From: a virus
IMG/VR virus record: IMGVR_UViG_3300037493_002817
Coordinates: 1-26,809 of that record
Strand: one strand, 5' to 3'
Length of the DNA: 26,809 nucleotides
Each line of letters starts with the position of its first letter. Position 1 is the stretch's first letter. This document shows positions 13,849 through 21,169 of this stretch, one piece after another. A program made the translations under genes and the position numbers. A model generated the notes under the pieces. That model was not told the origin of the DNA and did not search any database. It worked only from the letters and a program-made list of their open reading frames with translations.

Positions 13849-14081
13849 AAGACAACATCAACCCTCAGCATTACCGCAACGGCGAGATCGAGTGCATTGA
13901 TGCGCTGGCAGCAGCAACAGTAAACAAACCCGGTATTCAAGCCGTGTGTGTTGCGAACGTAATTAAATATCTTTGGCGGTACGAATCCAAGAATCGTTTG
14001 GAGGATGTACGCAAAGCACAGTGGTACCTTGAGAAACTTATTGAGGAGCTAGAGAAACATGACACCCGAGGGCGCAGTTAA
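13845..14081 (+). CDS. DUF3310 protein (SaV-like nucleotide-kinase family)
   Basis: The 78-aa protein has the DUF3310 signature. It starts NPQHYRNGEIECIDAL (residues 6-21), then GIQAVCVANVIKYLWRYESKN with the conserved IKYLWR, and ends LEDVRKAQWYLEKLIEE. This family is common in phages and is annotated as a nucleotide-kinase-like protein, though its activity is not well established. It overlaps the previous gene by 4 bp and the next by 23 bp. Confidence 0.88.
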   Translation: MKDNINPQHYRNGEIECIDALAAATVNKPGIQAVCVANVIKYLWRYESKNRLEDVRKAQWYLEKLIEELEKHDTRGRS

Positions 14082-14352
14082 GAAGAAAGTCACAACAATC
14101 CTTAAGTCCGTTGGCGCTTATTACTTCTACCCGGTGACGGGTGGGTTTGGGCGCAGCGGGGTGCCGGATATCGTATGTTGTTTAAACGGAAACTTTATCG
14201 GCATCGAGTGCAAGGCTGGGGATAACAAAGCTACTGCACTGCAACTTAAGAACCTTGAAGAGATTCAGGCAGCAGGTGGGTTCGCGTTCATTGTTAACGA
14301 AGACAACATCGACGCGCTTGAACGTGTATTAAAGGTGATGGTGGATGAATAA
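14059..14352 (+). CDS. VRR-NUC domain nuclease
   Basis: The 97-aa product is a complete stand-alone VRR-NUC (PD-(D/E)XK superfamily) nuclease. FGRSGVPDIVCCLNGNFIGIECKAG (about residues 29-53) supplies the acidic and Lys catalytic residues (D37, E49 and K51), followed by the conserved Gln in TALQLKNLEEIQAAGG. Stand-alone phage VRR-NUC proteins are thought to cut branched or structured DNA, such as replication or packaging intermediates. The start lies inside the DUF3310 gene; the gene sits shortly before the DNA polymerase. Confidence 0.92.
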   Translation: MTPEGAVKKKVTTILKSVGAYYFYPVTGGFGRSGVPDIVCCLNGNFIGIECKAGDNKATALQLKNLEEIQAAGGFAFIVNEDNIDALERVLKVMVDE

Positions 14353-14680
14353 AACCGTCGATAACCATTTGCTAGAAGTTGCGTATGCGATGGGCCGCGC
14401 AGATCAGCGCGAAGCTTTAGCTAAAACTAATTTTTACCCTCCCCCAGTGGCATGGAGATGGAAACGCTGGGACAAGAAGTTTTGGAATTATGCAGAAAGA
14501 GAGGTAGTTATCCGGCGGGATGAATATGATTGTGAGCCACTGTATGCTGAGCCACCTCAACGATTGCCTCTAACAGAACAAGAACTCAGAAAGTTGTGGG
14601 CATCACTGGAAGACAGGCGTGCATTTGCATTTGCCCGCGCGGTAGAAGAAGCCCACGGAATTATAGAAAAAGGTAAATGA
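14345..14680 (+). CDS. Phage protein with PLTE...AHGI motif, 111 aa
   Basis: The 111-aa product begins with a helix (LLEVAYAMGRADQREAL), then a Trp-rich middle (VAWRWKRWDKKFWNYAE) and CEPLYAEPPQ. It ends with LPLTEQELRKLWASLEDRRA...FARAVEEAHGI, the motif also present in the 87-aa protein at 13095. EPLYA-type segments are common in short phage proteins of unknown role. It overlaps the nuclease gene by 8 bp and ends 7 bp before the polymerase gene. Confidence 0.65.
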   Translation: MNKTVDNHLLEVAYAMGRADQREALAKTNFYPPPVAWRWKRWDKKFWNYAEREVVIRRDEYDCEPLYAEPPQRLPLTEQELRKLWASLEDRRAFAFARAVEEAHGIIEKGK

Positions 14681-14687
14681 ATCCCTA

Positions 14688-16538
14688 ATGGATATCTACA
14701 CGATTGACCTTGAGACTTACTACGCTAAGGACTTCTCGCTTACCAAGCAGACAACGGAGGAGTACGTCAATGATCCGCGTTTCGAGGTCATCGGGCTGGC
14801 TATCAAGAAGAACGAAGGTATCACCCAGTGGTACAGCGGCGATGATGTCGCATGGTTTCTGAATAAGTTTGATTTTTCTGAAGCCATGATCGTGTGTCAC
14901 AACACGATGTTCGACGCAGCCATCCTTGCATGGCGCTACGGGGTTAACCCGAAAGTGTGGGCAGATACGATGAGCATGGCGCGATTCGTTCATGGGGTGC
15001 ATGAATCTGCATCCCTTGCCTCACTGTCTCAGAAGTACGGTGTAGGTACGAAGGGTACCGAGGTAGTTAATGCGTTCGGTAAGCGTCGCCAAGATTTCGG
15101 TAAAGATGACTTGGCCCGCTATGCGGAGTACTGCATCAACGACGTTGACCTGACGTATGAAATCTTCACGCAGATGATTGGTGGTGGGTTCCCCAAGAAG
15201 GAACTGAAGATCATCGACCTCACCCTGCGTATGTACATCAACCCCGTGCTGGAGATCGATCAAGGGATACTTGCGCTTAGGCTCAAAGATATCCGCGAGG
15301 AGAAGCAGAAAGCACTGGCATCCATTAAGCAAAGGCTTCAGGTCGTTGACGAGGAAGACGTTCGTAAAACATTGGCTTCCAACAAGCAGTTCGCAAGCTT
15401 GCTAACTTCGTACAACATTGAAGTACCGATGAAGCCCTCCCCGGCTAACCCTGACAATAAGATTCCTGCGCTGGGAAAGAAGGACGCTGGGTTCATCGAC
15501 CTTCAAAAAAACGAGGATGAGTTCATCCAACTTTTGTGTGCAGTGCGGCTTGGCACTAAATCAACGATGGAAGAGGGTCGGGTAGAGAACTTCATGAACA
15601 TTGCCAGCAGGAACACTGGCAAGCTACCGATCCCGCTTAACTATTGTGGAGCGCATACATCTCGGTGGAGTGGCAAGGACAAGATCAACCTACAGAACCT
15701 ACCGAGCCGTGACCCAAAAAAGAAAGCCCTGAAGAACTCTATTGTCGCTCCCTCGGGGCATCTCATCATTGACTGCGACTCTTCGCAGATCGAAGCACGG
15801 GTGCTTGCGTGGTTGGCTGACCAGTCTGATGTGATCGAGGCATTTGCAAACAAGCAGGACGTATACCGTCTGATGGGCGCAGCTATCTACAAGAAAGATC
15901 CTGAAGACATTACAAAAGAAGAAAGATTCCTGTCCAAGACAGTCGTATTAGGTTGCGGGTTCGGCACAGGATGGAAGAAGCTTCAAGCAGAACTGAAGGC
16001 CGCAGGCGTAGAAAAAGACGACGCAACGTGTAAGAGCATCATTAACATCTACCGGGACAAGAACTTTAAGATCGTTCAGATGTGGGATGAGGCAGGCTCT
16101 GCGCTCATGAGCATGGTGCGAAAGGAGTCTTACAGGATCGGTAAGCGGGACTGCCTTGGGTTTGACTCGGATGGAATCCGTTTGCCTAGTGGGTACAAAA
16201 TCTATTACCCCGGCCTTGATGTGAAGATGGAAGGGGAAAAGAAACGCTTCTTCTACGAGAGTCGTAAGGGCAAAGAAAACCTGTGGTACGGAACGCTCAT
16301 TGAGAACGTAGTGCAGGGGATGGCTAGATGTATCGTGGCCGAGCAGATGCTGCTAATATCGAAACGCTATCGACCTGTTCTGACGGTGCATGATGCGGTT
16401 GCCATCGTAGCCCCCGAAGAAGAAAAAGATGAGGCGGTGGCATTCGTTGAATCATGCATGAGCCACGTTCCCAAATGGGCAGCGGGGTGTCCTATTGCCT
16501 GCGAGTCAGGCGTTGGCTATAGCTATGGAGATTGTTAA
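14688..16538 (+). CDS. polA: Family A DNA polymerase with 3'-5' exonuclease
   Basis: The 616-aa replicative polymerase has a DnaQ-like exonuclease first: DLET (D7, E9), CHNTMFDAA (D76) and YCIND (Y148, D152), so proofreading appears intact. In the polymerase domain, motif A is IDCDSSQIEAR (catalytic D364), motif B is R413-K417 with G-FG after it, and motif C is VHDAV (H568, D569). No 5'-3' exonuclease domain is present, as usual in phages. The O-helix residue equivalent to E. coli Phe762 is Leu421, counting four from K417. No clear ribosome site precedes the ATG at 14688. It is followed directly by a small gene (TAAATG). Confidence 0.95.
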   Translation: MDIYTIDLETYYAKDFSLTKQTTEEYVNDPRFEVIGLAIKKNEGITQWYSGDDVAWFLNKFDFSEAMIVCHNTMFDAAILAWRYGVNPKVWADTMSMARFVHGVHESASLASLSQKYGVGTKGTEVVNAFGKRRQDFGKDDLARYAEYCINDVDLTYEIFTQMIGGGFPKKELKIIDLTLRMYINPVLEIDQGILALRLKDIREEKQKALASIKQRLQVVDEEDVRKTLASNKQFASLLTSYNIEVPMKPSPANPDNKIPALGKKDAGFIDLQKNEDEFIQLLCAVRLGTKSTMEEGRVENFMNIASRNTGKLPIPLNYCGAHTSRWSGKDKINLQNLPSRDPKKKALKNSIVAPSGHLIIDCDSSQIEARVLAWLADQSDVIEAFANKQDVYRLMGAAIYKKDPEDITKEERFLSKTVVLGCGFGTGWKKLQAELKAAGVEKDDATCKSIINIYRDKNFKIVQMWDEAGSALMSMVRKESYRIGKRDCLGFDSDGIRLPSGYKIYYPGLDVKMEGEKKRFFYESRKGKENLWYGTLIENVVQGMARCIVAEQMLLISKRYRPVLTVHDAVAIVAPEEEKDEAVAFVESCMSHVPKWAAGCPIACESGVGYSYGDC

Positions 16539-16742
16539 ATGATCGTTGACTTCGCTGAACACATCATCACCCTTCGCAAACTTATTAAAGATTCTGAACG
16601 GGCACTCCTTGAGGGTGACTGGGACGCCGCTTCTAGCTATGTAACTGATTCTGTGGTAGAACTTAGGCTCCTTAAGTCTCAGATCGAACTGCTTAAGCAA
16701 AATGACGGAATCCCCTATCAAGTGGAGCTTCAGCAGTCTTAA
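16539..16742 (+). CDS. Small hypothetical protein, 67 aa
   Basis: The 67-aa product looks wholly alpha-helical (HIITLRKLIKDSERALLEGD..., then VVELRLLKSQIELLKQ) and could form a coiled coil. Its ATG directly follows the polymerase stop (TAAATG), so it may be translated by reinitiation, and its end overlaps the nuclease gene by 41 bp. It may be an accessory factor of either neighbour; no motif shows which. Confidence 0.6.
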   Translation: MIVDFAEHIITLRKLIKDSERALLEGDWDAASSYVTDSVVELRLLKSQIELLKQNDGIPYQVELQQS

Positions 16743-17379
16743 GCTCTTTGACACTTGTCCGAAGAAATATTTTGAGATCCGCATTGCCAAGAACTTTGAG
16801 GATACCCCCGGAGAACACGCCCTATACGGCACGGCACTGCACCTAGCCGCTGAAGAGTACATACGGGATGGCAAGGAGCTTCCTAAAGGGTTTCTTTTTA
16901 TCAAGCCCCAGTTGGACACGCTCCTGAAGATCCCCGGAGAGAAGCTGACGGAGTACGAGATGGCCCTTAAGCCTGACCTGACTCCATGCGATTTCGGTGA
17001 CCCGGATTACTTTTGCAGGGGGATTGCTGACCTAGTGATCCTCGACCGTGAGAAGGGCAAAGCTTTCATCGTGGACTACAAGTCGGGCAAGTCGGCTAGG
17101 TATGCAGACCCCGATCAGTTGGCGTTAATGGCGTTCATGCTCTTTAGGCATTTCCCTGAGATCGAGAACATCAGAGCGGGGCTTTTGTTTAATGTTGCAA
17201 ACGAGTTCATTCAGGTTCAGTATTTCCGGCATGAGCTACGGGAGCTTCCAAACAGGTTTAAAGATTCACTAGCAAAGCTTAGTAACGCGATGCGTTATGG
17301 TGTCTTTAACGAAAAGCCCAATGGCCTGTGCAGAAACTTTTGTGTAGTCACTTCCTGCGTGCATAACGGTAGACGATAA
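16702..17379 (+). CDS. RecB/Cas4-like PD-(D/E)XK exonuclease
   Basis: The 225-aa protein shows the RecB-type nuclease order: SFSSLKLFDTCPKKYFEIR (residues 9-27), GTALHLAAEEYI (H47), GIADLVIL (D110), IVDYKSGKS (D125, K127) and the downstream Gln (DQLALMA, Q139). C19, together with C210, C214 and C219 near the end, matches the Cys arrangement that holds an iron-sulfur cluster in Cas4 and AddB-type nucleases. It probably processes DNA ends in replication or recombination. It lies between polymerase and HNH genes and overlaps the next by one base. Confidence 0.88.
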   Translation: MTESPIKWSFSSLKLFDTCPKKYFEIRIAKNFEDTPGEHALYGTALHLAAEEYIRDGKELPKGFLFIKPQLDTLLKIPGEKLTEYEMALKPDLTPCDFGDPDYFCRGIADLVILDREKGKAFIVDYKSGKSARYADPDQLALMAFMLFRHFPEIENIRAGLLFNVANEFIQVQYFRHELRELPNRFKDSLAKLSNAMRYGVFNEKPNGLCRNFCVVTSCVHNGRR

Positions 17380-17645
17380 TGGCCTATACCAAATCCCCCC
17401 GCCCATACAAGCATGAGTATGAGATGCAGAAGAGTCGTGGGGAACACGAAGATCGGATGGAGCGGCAACGCGCCCGCCGTGAGATGGACAAGAAAGGCGT
17501 GAAGCGTAAGGGTAAGGACATTGACCACATCATCGCCCTGTCCAAGGGTGGCACCAACGCCCCGAGTAATTTGCGCCTCACGACGCCCAGCAAGAATAGG
17601 TCGTTCAAACGCAACAGCGATGGAAGTATGAAACGCAACGGTTGA
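17379..17645 (+). CDS. HNH endonuclease, small
   Basis: The 88-aa protein has a basic N-terminal half and an HNH motif in the C-terminal half: DIDHIIALSKGGTNAPSNLR (D49, H50, N64) and SKNRSF (N73). This is the ββα-metal nuclease core. Small phage HNH proteins serve as packaging nickases or free-standing homing enzymes; the replication context does not decide. The ATG overlaps the previous stop by one base. The promoter for the structured leader begins at its stop codon. Confidence 0.88.
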   Translation: MAYTKSPRPYKHEYEMQKSRGEHEDRMERQRARREMDKKGVKRKGKDIDHIIALSKGGTNAPSNLRLTTPSKNRSFKRNSDGSMKRNG

Positions 17646-17669
17646 AAGCCGTGCGCGGCAAGGTATAAT
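17642..17669 (+). promoter_or_regulatory. Promoter of the structured leader / SNF2 gene
   Basis: TTGAAA (17642-17647), a 16-bp spacer and a perfect TATAAT (17664-17669). The -35 overlaps the HNH stop codon. Transcription should start near 17676, leaving about 200 nt of leader before the SNF2 start. Confidence 0.75.
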
Positions 17670-17675
17670 CAAAGT

Positions 17676-17850
17676 AGTTCATGTTCCGTTGGACTGTAAG
17701 GTATGAGTGGGGCCAACGGAGAAGTAAGCGTTTTCTAGCTTTCCGCTTACTTTCAAATAACCATACCAGCTAACACGGCTCTTCTCCTCTAGGCCGGGAA
17801 TTAGTAGGCGTAGCGCATAGTGCATAGCACTTATGCGCTATTAGTCTTTT
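17676..17850 (+). ncRNA. Structured leader or small RNA upstream of SNF2 helicase
   Basis: Three perfect-stem hairpins can form: TCCGTTGG/CCAACGGA (17685-17692 with 17713-17720), AAGTAAGCG/CGCTTACTT (17722-17730 with 17744-17752) and TAGCGCATA/TATGCGCTA (17811-17819 with 17832-17840). The third is extended by GTGC/GCAC and one bulged T. GGTATG (17700-17705), in the loop of the first hairpin, can pair with CATACC (17762-17767), giving a pseudoknot. The third hairpin is followed by TTAGTCTTTT, a weak terminator-like tail. No reading frame fits. It could be a cis-regulatory leader/attenuator or a free small RNA of about 170 nt; no known family is identified. Confidence 0.5.
17811..17850 (+). terminator. 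Possible terminator or attenuator hairpin
   Basis: A long hairpin (13 pairs with one bulged T) with loop ATA, then TTAGTCTTTT. The U tract is interrupted, so termination may be partial. It lies about 25 bp before the SNF2 ribosome site. Confidence 0.45.
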
Positions 17851-17875
17851 CTGAACTGTTAACTGAGGTAAAACT

Positions 17876-19429
17876 TTGGAAATCGTAGAAGACAAAGCCC
17901 TGCTTATACGGACGCGCTCACCCGAGAAGATCCTGACCGCGATCCCAAAAAGTGAAGTTGTTGGGAAGATAGATGACCTGCATGAGGTGCTGGTCAAATG
18001 GGACATAGATGAGGCACGGGTACTTAAGAACCTGAACATTAAGGACGTTCCGTCCCCCATTACTAAACAATACGAGTGGACGGGGTTCTACAAACCGTTC
18101 AAGCATCAAGAGAAGACAGCCGAGTTCTTGACTCTGCACAAGCGGGCATTTGTCTTCAACGAGGCAGGCACAGGTAAAACAGCGGCGACCATATGGGCTG
18201 CGGACTACCTGATGAAAAAGAAAAAGATCAAGAAGGTTCTGATCGTCTGCCCGCTATCGATCATGGAGTCGGCTTGGCTGAATGATCTTTTCAAGATCGC
18301 TATGCATCGGACAGCCGTCATTGCCTACGGCGCAGCGGCAAAAAGAAAAGAGATCATTGCCGGTGACTACGAGTTCGTAATCATCAACTACGACGGCATC
18401 GAAATAGTTGTTGACGAAATACTTACTGCCGGTTTTGACCTGATTATTTGCGATGAGGCATCGGCGCTGAAGAACGTATCGACCCGCCGCTGGAAAAAGA
18501 TAGCTTCTATTATCAAGCCCGACACATGGCTTTGGCTAATGACGGGTACCCCCGCCGCACAGTCCCCGCTAGATGCCTACGGGATGGCGAAGCTCATCTC
18601 ACCCGAAAGAGTGCCAAGGACATCAGGCGCATGGAAGGACATGGTGATGTCTAAAGTTACCCAGTACAGATGGGTACCGAAGCCGCGCTCAAAGGAGATG
18701 GTATTCAGGGCACTGCAACCAGCGATCCGGTTCACCAAGGATGAATGCCTCGACCTCCCCGCAGTAACGCACATCACCCGTGATGTAGAACTGACAGCCC
18801 AGCAGAAACGGTACTACCAAGAACTGAAGTCCGAGATGCTATTCTCCGCAGCCGGTGAGGAGGTTACGGCGATAAACGCCGCGTCAAGCATAAATAAACT
18901 TTTACAAATATCGAGCGGGGCGGTTTACACCGACGGGCAGCAGGTTCTTGAGTTCGATGTATCCCCTAGGCTACGGGTTCTCAAAGAAGTTTTGGACGAG
19001 ACAGAACATAAGACCTTGGTGTTCGTGCCGTATCGCCACACCATCGAGCTAGTAAAAGAGTTTCTTATCAAGAACAACATAACGTCTGAGGTCATCAACG
19101 GGGATGTGAACCCGAGCCGACGGGCAGAAATCTTTCAAAAGTTCCAGACACAATCCGACCCTAAAGTTTTGGTCATCCAACCGCAGGCTGCATCGCATGG
19201 CGTAACGCTAACCGCCGCAGACAACGTGGTGTTCTGGTCACCCGTCACTTCCTTGGAAACTTATCTCCAGTGCATAGCCCGGATCGACCGTGTAGGGCAG
19301 AAGAACAAGATGACCGTGACCCTCCTACAGGGCAGCGACGTAGAGCGCAAGCTATACAAAGCGTTGCAAGAACGCAAAAATCTACATTCTGAAATGGTCG
19401 GTATGTACAAGTCTGGGTTTAGGGATTGA
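17876..19429 (+). CDS. SNF2-family helicase (superfamily 2)
   Basis: The 517-aa helicase-like ATPase has Walker A NEAGTGKTAA (residues 95-104), motif II DEAS (193-196), motif III TGTP (223-226), and a C-terminal RecA-like lobe. That lobe contains SHGVTLTAADNVVFW (motif V, 440-454) and QCIARIDRVGQ (motif VI, 465-475). SNF2 proteins are DNA translocases; in phages they occur next to polymerase and nuclease genes and may remodel or recombine DNA. The start is TTG at 17876 because GAGG is 7 nt upstream and no ATG fits. It has its own promoter and long structured leader, with a gap to the HNH gene. Confidence 0.92.
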   Translation: MEIVEDKALLIRTRSPEKILTAIPKSEVVGKIDDLHEVLVKWDIDEARVLKNLNIKDVPSPITKQYEWTGFYKPFKHQEKTAEFLTLHKRAFVFNEAGTGKTAATIWAADYLMKKKKIKKVLIVCPLSIMESAWLNDLFKIAMHRTAVIAYGAAAKRKEIIAGDYEFVIINYDGIEIVVDEILTAGFDLIICDEASALKNVSTRRWKKIASIIKPDTWLWLMTGTPAAQSPLDAYGMAKLISPERVPRTSGAWKDMVMSKVTQYRWVPKPRSKEMVFRALQPAIRFTKDECLDLPAVTHITRDVELTAQQKRYYQELKSEMLFSAAGEEVTAINAASSINKLLQISSGAVYTDGQQVLEFDVSPRLRVLKEVLDETEHKTLVFVPYRHTIELVKEFLIKNNITSEVINGDVNPSRRAEIFQKFQTQSDPKVLVIQPQAASHGVTLTAADNVVFWSPVTSLETYLQCIARIDRVGQKNKMTVTLLQGSDVERKLYKALQERKNLHSEMVGMYKSGFRD

Positions 19430-19456
19430 CATTAGTCCAATAGTCTATACAATAGA
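19426..19456 (+). promoter_or_regulatory. Sigma70-type promoter
   Basis: TTGACA (19426-19431), a 16-bp spacer and TACAAT (19448-19453), embedded in TCTATACAATAGA (19444-19456), identical to the promoter at 6875-6887. The -35 overlaps the SNF2 stop codon. Confidence 0.8.
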
Positions 19457-19480
19457 ACTCCCAACTACTGGAGAGGTGGC

Positions 19481-19873
19481 ATGCAAGAGACTATCGACGT
19501 TCTTGTCAAAGCATACATAAACCTGCGTACAGCCAAGGATGACCTCCGGCGCAGCTACGAATTGCAAGACAAAGAGATGCAGGATCAGATGAACATGATC
19601 CAGTCTGAAATCCTCGCCTTCTGCAAGAACTCAGGGCTGGACAGCCTGAAGACCAAGTACGGCACTGCTATGCGTAGTGTCAAAGAACGATATTGGTGTA
19701 CCGACTGGGACTCGTTTCGCAACTTTGTAAAGGAGAACGACGCGATTGAGCTTTTCGAAAAGCGAATCCATCAGACCAACATGAAACAGTTTATGGAAAC
19801 CAACCCCGAGTTGTTGCCCCCCGGCATGAACATCGAGCGCGAATACTCCATCACCATCCGCAAAGCCAAGTAA
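19481..19873 (+). CDS. Phage Gam/Gp157-like coiled-coil protein
   Basis: The 130-aa product has an N-terminal coiled coil (LVKAYINLRTAKDDLRRSYE, then KEMQDQMNMIQSEILAF). A beta/alpha part follows with SLKTKYGTAMRSVKERYWCTDWDSF and RIHQTNMKQFMETNPELLPPG. This type of protein is widespread in phages and is related by pattern to Gam/Gp157-like proteins that may bind DNA or inhibit host nucleases. That role is inference. GGAGAGG lies 7 nt before the ATG and a good promoter lies directly upstream. Confidence 0.7.
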   Translation: MQETIDVLVKAYINLRTAKDDLRRSYELQDKEMQDQMNMIQSEILAFCKNSGLDSLKTKYGTAMRSVKERYWCTDWDSFRNFVKENDAIELFEKRIHQTNMKQFMETNPELLPPGMNIEREYSITIRKAK

Positions 19874-19891
19874 TCAACCAACGGAACTGAA

Positions 19892-20791
19892 ATGAGCGAA
19901 CTTACACTCTTCGAAGGCGGACTGCCTTCCTATATCAAAGACCTCGGCCTCGATGACGACACCAAAGCTATTGCCGGTAACCGTGGCAATAAGCGCATCT
20001 CCATCAAAGGCGCAGTCTTCCGTCTGATTGTTAATGGCGAAGAGATTGCTACCAAGGAAGAGCGCAGCATGCAGGTCGTTGTCGTTCGCAACGCCCGCAA
20101 CGAAAGCCGTACCTACTACGAAGGCACCTACCGGGAAGGCGAGAAGATTGCCCCAGCCTGCTGGTCATCCGACGGTGAAAAGCCTGATGCAGGTGTTGTA
20201 AAGCCCAAGGCTGATACGTGCGCAGCCTGCCCGATGAACATCAAGGGTTCGGGTGATGGTGATGCCAAGGCTTGCCGTTACAGCATGCGTCTTGCAGTTG
20301 TGCTGGCAGATGATCTTGGCGGCGACGTTTATCAACTCACCCTTCCTTCTACTTCTTATTTTGGTAAGAGCGACCAAGAGAAGTGGTGGTCATTCAAGCA
20401 GTACTCGCAGTACCTCGCTGGGCATAACATCCGCCTCGGGGTGGTCGTGACCGAGATGAAGTTCGACACCAAGTCTCCGGTTCCGAAGCTCATCTTCCGC
20501 CCGGTTAAGGCACTGCCGCAGGAAGCCTACGACATTGTGCGTGAGCAAGGTAAGACCCCCGCTGCCGTGAATGCTATCCGCATGACCGTCGCACAGAACG
20601 AGAACGTGCTGCCTGCTCCCAAAAGCATGAAAGCTCTGACGGCCAACATCGATGAGGATGTCATCGAGGAAGTCGAACCCAAGCGGGTCATCAAGAAAGT
20701 CGAGCAGGTTCCTGAAGAGGACAAGAAGTCCAAGCTCAGTTCGGTGCTTTCGAAGTGGGCCAGCGACGACGATGAGACTGAGGAGGTTTGA
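19892..20791 (+). CDS. Putative ssDNA-binding protein with Cys site and acidic tail
   Basis: The 299-aa protein begins with a beta-rich domain. C90, C110, C113 and C128 (CW, CAAC, KAC) may bind one zinc. The last 15 residues are acidic (SKWASDDDETEEV), as in phage single-strand-binding proteins, where such tails contact replication partners. The position between the Gam-like protein and the primase fits an SSB role. The family is not securely recognised; the SSB call is inference from architecture and synteny. The ribosome site (GGA) is weak. Confidence 0.55.
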   Translation: MSELTLFEGGLPSYIKDLGLDDDTKAIAGNRGNKRISIKGAVFRLIVNGEEIATKEERSMQVVVVRNARNESRTYYEGTYREGEKIAPACWSSDGEKPDAGVVKPKADTCAACPMNIKGSGDGDAKACRYSMRLAVVLADDLGGDVYQLTLPSTSYFGKSDQEKWWSFKQYSQYLAGHNIRLGVVVTEMKFDTKSPVPKLIFRPVKALPQEAYDIVREQGKTPAAVNAIRMTVAQNENVLPAPKSMKALTANIDEDVIEEVEPKRVIKKVEQVPEEDKKSKLSSVLSKWASDDDETEEV

Positions 20792-20793
20792 TT

Positions 20794-21105
20794 GTGGCGG
20801 GGCGAGGATATTCTATTAAGACTGTCGCACGCCTCCAGTCCTTGGAGGCATCTACCTTGAGCCTTGAACTTGCCAAGTCTTGCGTGCAAGCGAACCTTCC
20901 GATAGGGGAGATCGCGGCTTACTTCAACGTAACGCGGGCAACGGTAGCTTCATGGTTCAAGAACGGGCCGATCAGGGGCGACTCCCGCAGGGGGTCTGCC
21001 GTAAAGCTGATCGAAGCTATTGATAGGGATACTAAAGAGGGGAAGTTGCCGGTCAAGGACCGGGATCAGGGGGTTGAGTACCTTCGCAATCTAAGCTTGT
21101 CCTGA
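20794..21105 (+). CDS. Helix-turn-helix protein, 103 aa
   Basis: The 103-aa product has a clear helix-turn-helix: LPIGEIAAYFNVTRATVASWF (about residues 36-56), followed by a basic segment (KNGPIRGDSRRG). It resembles transposase- or TerS-type HTH domains and probably binds DNA. The start is GTG at 20794, with AGGAGG 7 nt upstream; a TTG at 20788 is too close. It is a further candidate binder of the dyad families. It is followed by a GC-rich hairpin. Confidence 0.7.
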   Translation: MAGRGYSIKTVARLQSLEASTLSLELAKSCVQANLPIGEIAAYFNVTRATVASWFKNGPIRGDSRRGSAVKLIEAIDRDTKEGKLPVKDRDQGVEYLRNLSLS

Positions 21106-21128
21106 TAAGCTAGACATCCCTCGCAACC

Positions 21129-21152
21129 GGGGCCAGTCCAAGGGCTGGCCCT
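21129..21152 (+). other. GC-rich hairpin between HTH and primase genes
   Basis: GGGCCAG (21130-21136) pairs with CTGGCCC (21145-21151); G21129 can wobble with T21152. The loop is TCCAAGGG. The 3' side is TAATTGTCT, so terminator strength is doubtful. It lies about 18 bp before the primase-helicase ATG. Confidence 0.45.
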
Positions 21153-21169
21153 AATTGTCTCTACGCCCA

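Noticed and set aside
17676-17850. Glutamine-type (glnA/downstream-peptide) riboswitch or a tRNA
   Set aside because: GTTCAT and GAAGTA recall parts of the glutamine RNA consensus, but the remaining conserved bases do not fit as I remember them. No cloverleaf or T-arm is present.
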